A stretch of DNA of 28,415 bases from CAYQTL01 sp964420405 (GTDB lineage Bacteria > Acidobacteriota > Thermoanaerobaculia > Thermoanaerobaculales > Sulfomarinibacteraceae): NCBI GenBank assembly GCA_964420405.1, contig CAYQTL010000067.1, positions 1-28,415 of the forward strand, in the 5' to 3' direction. The notes below the pieces were generated by a model. That model ran no database searches. It was not told the DNA's origin and was given only the letters and a program-made list of their open reading frames with translations. The position numbers and the translations under genes were made by a program. Positions 22,195-28,415 of this stretch are shown piece by piece; positions within the stretch are counted from its first letter, which is position 1; every line of letters begins with the position of its first letter.

Positions 22195-24420
22195 TCACGG
22201 TGCGGTCGAGGACCACGCCGAGAGGCCGCCGCTCTCGAATCCGTCAGCGAAGATGGTCTGTTGCTCGATGACCCAGGCGAGGGCGTTGTCGAGCAGCGCG
22301 TGCTCGTTCGGCCCCGCGTCCGGTCCGTACACGTTGATGCCGAGGTACACCGTTCGTCCGTGCCGCGGCGGGGCCTCCGCCAGAGCCGCGATGGCGTAGT
22401 CGTGTGGGGAGTAGCCGCTGACGGTGCCGTTGGCGAGGTCGAGCTCGCCGAGCGCGCCGTGCGTGTATCCGAGGTAGTCCTCCGTGGTGAAGCCGTAGCG
22501 GAGCAGGCCGTAGCCGGCCCACGAGGGAGCGAGCCCGTGCACCACCGGGTGCCATGCGTTGTGCACGGTGATGGTGACGGGGGTCCCGGGTGCGAGGGTC
22601 TCGTACCCGTTGGGGATGACGTCGTGCCAGTCGCCGATCTGGACCAGGCCCCGGCCGCACTCGAGCCACCACTGGAGGTCCGGCACGTCCAGGCCGGCCC
22701 CCGCCCAGCCGCCCGGATAGACGATGAGCGCCCTGGCCCCTGCGAGTGCCGCGTCGGAGATGCTGGTCACCGTCACCGGCGCGTAGCCGAGCGTGAGCAG
22801 GGTGTCGGCGAGATGGTCGTGCTCGAGCGTGTTGCCGTAGTCGCTCGCCGCGATCGCGACCGACATGCCGATCTGGAAGGCCGTCCCGTCGAGACGGAAC
22901 GCGAAGTCCGTCTGCGTCAGGCCGCCCCCACCCCAGGCGCTCGCGTCGGTGACCGGCGTCCAGGCGGTCGGGTGGCCGAAGCCGCCCAGAGGGTTGATGA
23001 CCACCGCCTCGGAGAGGTTCGTGGTGCCCGCGGGCTGCCGGCCGGACTGGCACCCGGTCGCGGTGAAGTCGATCGCGGGCACGAAGACGAGCCAGTAGTG
23101 CCCGGGGGGGAGCACGACCGGGATGACGAGGCTCAGCGTCACGTCGGTCAAGAGGCCACCGGAGCCGGGGGTGAGGGTGATCTGTGGGTCCGCCGGTGAC
23201 AGCCACATGGCCCACTCCGGGGGAGCGCCTCCGCCCCACGGATCGCCGGCGGGGACCCCCCCGGCATCGGCGTAGATGGAGAAGCTGAGGTTCGACGCCT
23301 GGTCCAGGGCGCAGGTCCCGCCCCAGTCCGTCGGCACGAAGATCGTGTCGATCGCCCACTCGTAGGGGCCGGTCACGAAGTCGTCGGCGATGGCGATGTC
23401 GTAGGCGTCCATTGCGGTTTCGAAGTCCTGGTTGCCATAGCCCACGGTGTTGACGGTCGACAGCGGCTGATCCCACAGAGCGCCGCTGCCGAGCGGGTGG
23501 CCGGCGATGATGAACGGCAGGCCCTGCGGGGTGAACGTGCCGCCGTCCAGGGCGTCGGACCAGGCGCCAAGGTACTGGCGGGCATTCCCCGTCGTGGTCG
23601 CGCCGTTGATGGTGATCGGCGGCGCCCACGGACCGGAGGCGAGGCTCCCGCCCGACTGCCAGTCGAGCCAGTAGGTCCCGGCAGGGAGGTCGACGTTGAC
23701 GGTGACGACGCTCTCCATGACGGCCCGCTGGGTGTCGCCGGGAGGCGTGTCGTCCCGGACCCGGTAGATGCCTGTCCAGGTCGTCGACGCCATGATGTTC
23801 GTGGTCGTGTCGCCCCACACGACGCCGGTCCCGGGATCCCCCGGCACGCCGTCCCAGATCTGCAGGTTGACGTCGGTGATGGTCGAGGTCGTGCCGGCGC
23901 CGGTCTGGTAGGCGAAGAAGGTGACGGTGTCGACGTGCCAGCCCGGCGCGGGAACCACGAAGTCCTCGGCGACCCTGTTCACCGACGACGCCTGGTGTCC
24001 GAAGCCGTACGAGATCAGACCGAGGGTGGTCTGGACCAACGACAGGTCCTCGCCTCCGGCGCCGCAGCCGGCGCAGTTGACGAGCGGCCCGTTGTCGTAC
24101 AGGACGACCGGCATCTCCGGCGACCCCTGGGTGGGCCGGGACGGCTCGCTCGTGAGCCGAGGTCCCCCCGGGGCTGCGCCGGTCCCGGCGGCACAGAGCG
24201 CGGCGATCGCGATCGCCGCGATGGTTGGTCGCCTCTTCTGCCTCCTCCGTTCTCCGCGCCGCGAGGATGCAGCATCGCCGTCGCCCACGAGGAGAAGCAC
24301 GGGCAGTGGGGACGGCGGTGAATCCGCGTCATCCATGTCGCACGGATCGGGTGCCAAGCTCGACAGGATCGACGACAGGCACCCGGGGTCGAGCATCACG
24401 CGCATCGTGTGGTCTCCCAT
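22195..24420 (-). CDS. large exported protein: two jelly-roll-like domains plus amidotransferase-like domain
   Basis: The product has 741 residues from ATG 24420, which has GGGAGAAGG just upstream. Residues 1-60 are polar with Cys14 and Cys27. A basic stretch RRGERRRQKRR and a hydrophobic core (PTIAAIAIAALCAAG, about 65-79) then look like a signal peptide placed unusually far in. Two related beta-rich domains follow. Shared traits are VAEDFVV / IADDFVTG, LPAGTYWLDW / LPPGHYWLVF, and ASTTW / asparagine-rich strands. A third domain (SDYGNTLEHDHLADTLLTLGY ... ALIVYPGGWAG ... LVQIGDWHD) has the Rossmann-like layout of glutamine-amidotransferase-like or ThuA-like folds. The nucleophile Cys is not obvious. 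The protein ends in FADGFESGGLSAWSS. Function is unknown, probably surface or extracellular. Confidence 0.72.
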   Translation of the reverse strand: MGDHTMRVMLDPGCLSSILSSLAPDPCDMDDADSPPSPLPVLLLVGDGDAASSRRGERRRQKRRPTIAAIAIAALCAAGTGAAPGGPRLTSEPSRPTQGSPEMPVVLYDNGPLVNCAGCGAGGEDLSLVQTTLGLISYGFGHQASSVNRVAEDFVVPAPGWHVDTVTFFAYQTGAGTTSTITDVNLQIWDGVPGDPGTGVVWGDTTTNIMASTTWTGIYRVRDDTPPGDTQRAVMESVVTVNVDLPAGTYWLDWQSGGSLASGPWAPPITINGATTTGNARQYLGAWSDALDGGTFTPQGLPFIIAGHPLGSGALWDQPLSTVNTVGYGNQDFETAMDAYDIAIADDFVTGPYEWAIDTIFVPTDWGGTCALDQASNLSFSIYADAGGVPAGDPWGGGAPPEWAMWLSPADPQITLTPGSGGLLTDVTLSLVIPVVLPPGHYWLVFVPAIDFTATGCQSGRQPAGTTNLSEAVVINPLGGFGHPTAWTPVTDASAWGGGGLTQTDFAFRLDGTAFQIGMSVAIAASDYGNTLEHDHLADTLLTLGYAPVTVTSISDAALAGARALIVYPGGWAGAGLDVPDLQWWLECGRGLVQIGDWHDVIPNGYETLAPGTPVTITVHNAWHPVVHGLAPSWAGYGLLRYGFTTEDYLGYTHGALGELDLANGTVSGYSPHDYAIAALAEAPPRHGRTVYLGINVYGPDAGPNEHALLDNALAWVIEQQTIFADGFESGGLSAWSSTAP

Positions 24421-24759
24421 CGCCTTCTCCCTTCGTCTCTCCGCAGTGTGGTCCCAGGTTCGCGGGAAGTCCTCGGGCCAATCCGGGGTCGAGCCGGGGA
24501 GAACCCGGGGAAAGCCGAGGGCGCCCCCCGGCCGTCGTCCGCCACCGCCACCGCCGACGTCGACGACCACCCCCGCGCCTTGGCCTGCGACCTGCGGCTG
24601 TACGCGTCCGGTCGCCCGGCGGCCGGGACTGGAGTGGGAGTGGGGCTGTCACGACCGGCGCGACCGCGTGGTCGGCGCCCGGCACGGGGGTTCGACACCT
24701 CCGAGGAGCAGCCTGGGTGCACGGCCCCATGAATCGGACTCCCTCCTGGAGCCGGAGGG
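24421..24759. other. divergent intergenic region upstream of nrfHA
   Basis: This stretch of about 340 bases contains no recognised gene. Open frames are GC artefacts, including the minus-strand frame that extends beyond ATG 24420 into Gly/Arg-rich sequence. It includes the Shine-Dalgarno region of the minus gene and a CCCGGC/GGCCGGG type inverted repeat around 24614-24627. The minus gene's promoter was not identified. Confidence 0.5.
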
Positions 24760-24760
24760 C

Positions 24761-24802
24761 TTGACCTGGGTCAAGTTCCGCCGTCCCGTAGCGTGCTAGC
24801 TT
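24761..24802 (+). promoter_or_regulatory. CRP/FNR-family operator plus extended -10: class II promoter of nrfHA
   Basis: TTGACC-TG-GGTCAA (24761-24774) is a perfect TTGAC-N4-GTCAA palindrome, extended by C and G to 16 bases. This is the half-site type of FNR/NNR/HcpR-like regulators. An extended -10, TG-C-TAGCTT (TAGCTT 24797-24802), occupies -12 to -7 relative to the nrfH ATG at 24809. The operator centre (24767.5) is then exactly -41.5, the class II activation distance. No Shine-Dalgarno sequence is present, so the mRNA is probably leaderless. Confidence 0.75.
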
Positions 24803-24808
24803 CCCGGC

Positions 24809-25297
24809 ATGACGCGACTCGAGCCGACTTCGCCCGAGCGGCCCCGGACCTCACGAGTGCTGGTCATCGGTGCGGCGGTCGCCCTCGGCGTCCTCGGAGG
24901 CCTGGGGGCGTTCACCTTCGGCTATGGCGACGGCGCCGCCTACCTCCGCAACGACCCGGCATCGTGCGCCAACTGCCACGTCATGCAGGGCTCGTTCGAC
25001 TCCTGGCTGGCCTCCAGCCACCACGCCCACGCGACCTGCAACGACTGCCACCTGTCGCACTCCCCGGTCGGCACGTGGGTGACCAAGGCGGACAACGGGT
25101 TCTTCCACTCGTTGGCCTTCACCACCGGGGGGTTCCCCGACCCGATCCGGATCAAGCCCCGCAACCGGGAGGTCACCCAGGCCGCCTGCCTGCACTGCCA
25201 CCGGGAGTTCGTCAATTCCATGCTGCCGGCGACCTCCGGCGGCGGCATGCTGCTGTGCGTCCAGTGCCACGCCGACGCCGGGCACGCGCAGCGGTGA
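24809..25297 (+). CDS. nrfH: cytochrome c nitrite reductase small subunit NrfH (tetraheme quinol dehydrogenase)
   Basis: The 162-residue NapC/NirT-family protein has an N-terminal membrane anchor (17-38) and four CXXCH haem motifs at 53-57 (CANCH), 77-81 (CNDCH), 127-131 (CLHCH) and 150-154 (CVQCH). The first is followed by V-Met59, the usual CXXCHxM arrangement in which Met ligates haem 1. NrfH takes electrons from menaquinol and passes them to NrfA on the outer face of the membrane. The length is typical. It precedes nrfA by 8 bases. The ATG lies six bases after the -10 hexamer, and regulation by a CRP/FNR-type activator is suggested by the upstream palindrome. Confidence 0.95.
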   Translation: MTRLEPTSPERPRTSRVLVIGAAVALGVLGGLGAFTFGYGDGAAYLRNDPASCANCHVMQGSFDSWLASSHHAHATCNDCHLSHSPVGTWVTKADNGFFHSLAFTTGGFPDPIRIKPRNREVTQAACLHCHREFVNSMLPATSGGGMLLCVQCHADAGHAQR

Positions 25298-25305
25298 GAT
25301 TGGAG

Positions 25306-27006
25306 ATGATCGTGAGCCACGAGCGCACCCTGACCCCTGCCTGCGCCCAACGCGGCCGCCGCCACTCCGAGCGCGGCGCCGCGATCTGGCAGCTCCTGAT
25401 GGTAATCGCGGTCGCGGCCGTCGCCACCCTCGTCGTCACCCTGGTGCTGGTGAGGATGTTCGAGCGCAAGCAGGAGGCGCGCGAGCCGTTCGTGCGCGCG
25501 GTGGAGGTCTCCGAGATCTCGACCGACCCGCGGCCGTGGGGCGCCAACTGGCCGCACCACTTCGACGGCTGGAAGTCGACCGCGGGCGACAAGTTCTACG
25601 GCGGCTCGAGCGCCCTGCCGGAGAGCAAGCTCGACCAGCAGCCGTGGCTCAGGAGAATGTACGCCGGCTACGCGTTCAGCATCGACTACCGCGAGGCCCG
25701 GGGCCACGCCTACATGCTGTACGACCAGGGCGTCACCGAGCGGGTCACCAAGAAGCAGCAGGCCGGCGCGTGTCTGCACTGCCACGCGTCGACCACGGTG
25801 CTCTATCGCAAGGTGGGTCTCGAGGCCATGGGCCAGCCCGCCGACGAGGCCGCGCTCGCGGCGGACTTCAACATGCCGGCGGTCATCCGGGGGTTCGAGG
25901 AGCTCAGCACCCAGCCCTACGGCGAGGTGCTGCGCCAGCTCAAGGCGGTGCCGGACGGCACTCCCGAGGAGACCGGAACCGTGTTTCCGATGGCGCCGGC
26001 CGGCGGGTTCACCGGCGAGATGGCCGGCCAGCCCGTGGACCCGGCGCACGACACCGGTGGCGCCGCCCACCCGGTGAGCTGCATCGACTGCCACGACCCG
26101 GAGACCATGGCGGTCCGCGTCACCCGCCCGGGGTTCGTGCTCGGGATGGCCGAGCTCGCCGAGGGCGACGCGCCGGTGCCGCACCTGCCGAGCGTGGAGC
26201 GCTGGCGCAACGGACCGCGCGACCGCCCCTACGACGCGAACCTCGACGCCACCCGCCAGGAAATGCGCAGCTACGCCTGCGCGCAGTGCCACGTCGAGTA
26301 CTACTGCGCCAACAAGACCACCTTGACGTTCCCGTGGGGCAACGGGCTGGCAGCGGAGGACCTCGAGCGCTACTGGGAGGAGATGACGTTCCCGGACGGC
26401 TCGCCGTTCTTCGACTACGCCCACGGCGAGACCGGCGCGCCGACCTTCAAGGTGCAGCACCCCGAGTTCGAGCTGTGGAGCCAGGGCATCCACGCCCGCA
26501 GCGGGGTGAGCTGCGCGGACTGCCACATGCCGTACGAGCGGCGCGGCGCCATGAAGCTCAGCAACCACGACGTGGCGAGCCCCCTCGACCGTCTCAACTC
26601 GGCGTGCCAGCAGTGCCACCAGATCGACGAGGCCGATCTCGCCGCGCGGGTCGAGAGCATCCAGCGCAAGACCATGGAGGCCACCACCCGGGCCGGCGAG
26701 GCCATGACCGACATGCTCGATGCGATTCTCGAGGCCAAGGCCGCGGGCCTGTCGGACGAGCAGCTCCACGAGGTCTTCCGGCTGCAGCGCAAGGCGATCT
26801 GGCGGCTCGACTACATCTCGAGCGAGAACTCGCGCGGCTTCCACGCCGACCAGGAGGCCATGCGGCTGCTCGCCGAGTCGATCGACTACAGCCGGCAGGC
26901 GCAGATGCTCGCCACCCGGCTACGCACGCCCGACGCGCCCTCGACCGACGCTCTCCCGATTCGCGAGGTCGTCGGCATCAGCGAGTCGACCGACCACGGA
27001 CGTTGA
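25306..27006 (+). CDS. nrfA: ammonia-forming cytochrome c nitrite reductase NrfA, CXXCH active-site type
   Basis: NrfA reduces nitrite to ammonium with six electrons at a pentahaem centre. The 566-residue protein keeps an uncleaved-looking N-terminal hydrophobic segment (28-50). Five haem motifs are visible: CLHCH (156-160), CIDCH (259-263), CAQCH (325-329), CADCH (403-407) and CQQCH (434-438). The first, the catalytic haem, has His where most NrfA proteins have Lys (CXXCK). Other active-site residues are present: Arg132 in ARGHAY, Glu331-Tyr332 in CHVEYY, and Lys382 and His385 in FKVQHPEFE, the last group including calcium-site residues. The C-terminal long helices (445-535) are normal. ATG 25306 or GTG 25312 could start it, and the GGAG at 25302-25305 favours the GTG. 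It is co-transcribed with nrfH. Confidence 0.95.
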   Translation: MIVSHERTLTPACAQRGRRHSERGAAIWQLLMVIAVAAVATLVVTLVLVRMFERKQEAREPFVRAVEVSEISTDPRPWGANWPHHFDGWKSTAGDKFYGGSSALPESKLDQQPWLRRMYAGYAFSIDYREARGHAYMLYDQGVTERVTKKQQAGACLHCHASTTVLYRKVGLEAMGQPADEAALAADFNMPAVIRGFEELSTQPYGEVLRQLKAVPDGTPEETGTVFPMAPAGGFTGEMAGQPVDPAHDTGGAAHPVSCIDCHDPETMAVRVTRPGFVLGMAELAEGDAPVPHLPSVERWRNGPRDRPYDANLDATRQEMRSYACAQCHVEYYCANKTTLTFPWGNGLAAEDLERYWEEMTFPDGSPFFDYAHGETGAPTFKVQHPEFELWSQGIHARSGVSCADCHMPYERRGAMKLSNHDVASPLDRLNSACQQCHQIDEADLAARVESIQRKTMEATTRAGEAMTDMLDAILEAKAAGLSDEQLHEVFRLQRKAIWRLDYISSENSRGFHADQEAMRLLAESIDYSRQAQMLATRLRTPDAPSTDALPIREVVGISESTDHGR

Positions 27007-27007
27007 G

Positions 27008-28384
27008 CCGGAGCCGACCGAGCACCGCGCCGACGGCGCCGCGATCACCCGCACCTACGACGAGCGCGCCAACCTCACCAGCTACACTGACACCGACGGC
27101 AACACCACCAACTACGGCTACGACGTGCTGGGACGGCTGGAGTCGATCACCTATCCCGACAGCAGCACGAAGAGGTTCGCGTACACGGCGGACGGCGAGC
27201 TGGACCTCGTCACCCGCGCCGACGGCTCGACGGTGGACCTCGAGTACGACCCCGACAGCCACCGCCTCGAGCAGATCGTGGCCTCCTCCGCCCAGCCGGG
27301 TGGGGCGGTGCGGTACGCCTACGACGCCCTCGGCCGGCTGACGGCGACGTGGGACGACGACGTCTCCCTCGAGTTCGGGTGGGACTCCGTGGGCAACCAG
27401 CTCGAGGAGTCGATGTCGCTGCCCGGGATCGCACCGGGGCTCGGTCAGAAGACGATCCTGCGCACGATGGACGACGGCAACCGCCCGGCGGTGCTCGAGC
27501 TGCCGGACGGGACGCCCTACCTGCAGCGGCAGTACGACTCCGGCGGCCGGCTGTCGGAGCTGCGGCTCGGGGACGACCCGTCCGGAGGCGCCCGCCTGTG
27601 GGCCGCCGAGTACCACGGCGGACGCCTGGCGCGGTTGGAGCGGGGCAACGGCCTCGCAACCGAGCTGAGCTACGACGGAGCCGGCCGGCCCCTCGACGTC
27701 GTCACCGGTCCCACCGACGGCGACGGCGTGGTCACCGGGGTCCTGCACCGGCTCGGGCTGAGCTGGACCGACGCCAGCCTGCGGCGCACCAAGCAGCGCG
27801 ACGATCTCAGGCGGCAGGTGGAGAGGTTCCACTACGACGGGGTCGGGCACCTCGAAAGCGGCGCGGATCACGCGGCCGTCGCCACCACAGACTCGGACCT
27901 CGCGGCTTTCCTGCCGGACATCCGGCCGGTGACGCTGCAGGAGGACTGGCACGTCAACCTGGTCGACGAGCTGACCCGCCGTGACCGGATACTGGAGGGC
28001 CGTCTCGAGGCCGAGCCGCGCACCCACAACAACCTCCACCAGGTCACCGACGTCGGCGCCGTGCACTACGATTGGGATGTGAACGGCAACCTCAGCCGCC
28101 GCGAGGCCGACATCGTCACCACGTACAGCCACGACTGGCGTGACCGGCTCGTCGGCGTCCAGCACGGCGCGCTCCGCACCGATCTCGTGGTCGACCCCCT
28201 CGGCCGGCTGGTGGCCAAGGTCGTCCACACCGGGGCCGGCGACCTCTCTCGGGTGTATCTCCACGACGGCGACCAGGTGGTGGGTGCCCGCGACCGGCGT
28301 GCCGTCGGGAGGGCTCACGGACCCTCGGGTACGGTCTCTTCAGCCAGCTCTGAGACTGTCCCCAGGGTGGGACCGAGACCGTAG
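27008..28384 (+). pseudogene. RHS/YD-repeat protein fragment, 5'-truncated
   Basis: Right after the nrfA stop a new frame reads straight into YD repeats (RTYDERANLTSYTD, YGYDVLGRLESITYPD, YAYDALGRLTATWD, QYDSGGRLSEL, SYDGAGRP, HYDGVGHL, DWDVNGNL). There is no ATG/GTG start or ribosome-binding site before them. RHS proteins are large toxin-delivery or surface shells of 1000 or more residues, and here only about 425 repeat-type residues remain. Recognisable repeat sequence ends near 28284 (VDPLGRLVAK ... VYLHDGDQVV). The remaining codons to the TGA at 28384 look like a shadow of the minus-strand gene entering from the right. The conserved RHS core that precedes the toxin tip is not seen. It is most simply a degraded remnant, though an internal start cannot be excluded. 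Confidence 0.7.
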
Positions 28385-28415
28385 AAGGCTCCGCTGCCCG
28401 GGGAGTAGACGAAGG
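28315..28415 (-). CDS. C-terminal end of an unidentified gene (partial, cut by right edge)
   Basis: From the right edge on the minus strand, 32 open codons end at a TGA (28317-28315). The peptide begins FVYSPGSGAFYGLGP and ends TVPEGP. It reads like the end of a beta-rich or repeat protein and is more protein-like than the overlapping plus frame. It would converge with the RHS fragment. The family is unknown, and 32 codons are too few for certainty. Confidence 0.35.
   Translation of the reverse strand, partial: FVYSPGSGAFYGLGPTLGTVSELAEETVPEGP

Noticed and set aside
25771..25785. Loss of the catalytic lysine as evidence of a dead NrfA
   Set aside because: All other active-site residues and haem sites are intact, and CXXCH-type NrfA enzymes are known to be functional, so it is treated as a variant, not a pseudogene.

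Overview
This is a very GC-rich bacterial window with densely packed genes, short intergenic gaps and mostly ATG/GTG starts. The gene set suggests an Acidobacteriota-like, facultatively or strictly anaerobic bacterium. The clues are an endonuclease-type MutL, a CadC-like regulator with TPRs, secreted proteins ending in DGFE-x-G...W or ...DGIFIPAR, ferredoxin-dependent 2-oxoacid oxidation and NrfHA nitrite reductase. The phylum is an inference from gene style, because no rRNA or other strong marker lies in the window.

Layout. 1-85 (minus) is the signal-peptide start of a gene cut by the left edge. 540-7895 (plus) is a housekeeping block: rsmA, uppP, ftsK, a small membrane protein, mutL and a rhomboid-like membrane protein. 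8196-9347 (minus) is a secreted clan-A glycoside hydrolase. 9535-17354 (plus) is a redox block: a P-loop ATPase, a 2x[4Fe-4S] ferredoxin, the alpha, beta and gamma subunits of a 2-oxoacid:ferredoxin oxidoreductase, a three-subunit NuoE/NuoF/HoxU-like NAD(H) diaphorase, a four-cluster ferredoxin and a rubrerythrin-like diiron protein. 17639-24420 (minus) holds a wHTH-TM-TPR regulator and two large exported proteins, a beta-propeller and a two-jelly-roll plus amidotransferase-like protein. 24809-27006 (plus) is nrfHA. 27008 onward is an RHS/YD-repeat fragment without a start, abutting nrfA. The last ~100 bases hold the C-terminus of a minus-strand gene.

How the genes fit together. The redox block reads as one unit that oxidises a 2-oxoacid to its acyl-CoA and CO2 and passes electrons through ferredoxin-type subunits to an NAD(H)-binding flavoprotein module. 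No hydrogenase catalytic subunit is present. NrfHA would take quinol electrons to reduce nitrite to ammonium. Its promoter carries a perfect TTGAC-N4-GTCAA palindrome at exactly -41.5 from a start-codon transcription start, which is the geometry of a class II CRP/FNR-family activated promoter.

Two window-wide patterns stand out. One is a GGGATC hexamer repeat, able to form G-quadruplexes, sitting in the leaders of rsmA, uppP, the oxidoreductase alpha gene and the rubrerythrin-like gene. The other is a set of genes (rsmA, mutL, the glycoside hydrolase, the regulator, nrfH) whose -10-like hexamer lies 6-9 bases before the start codon with no convincing Shine-Dalgarno sequence, suggesting leaderless mRNAs. 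No tRNA, rRNA, CRISPR array, insertion sequence or prophage was recognised.
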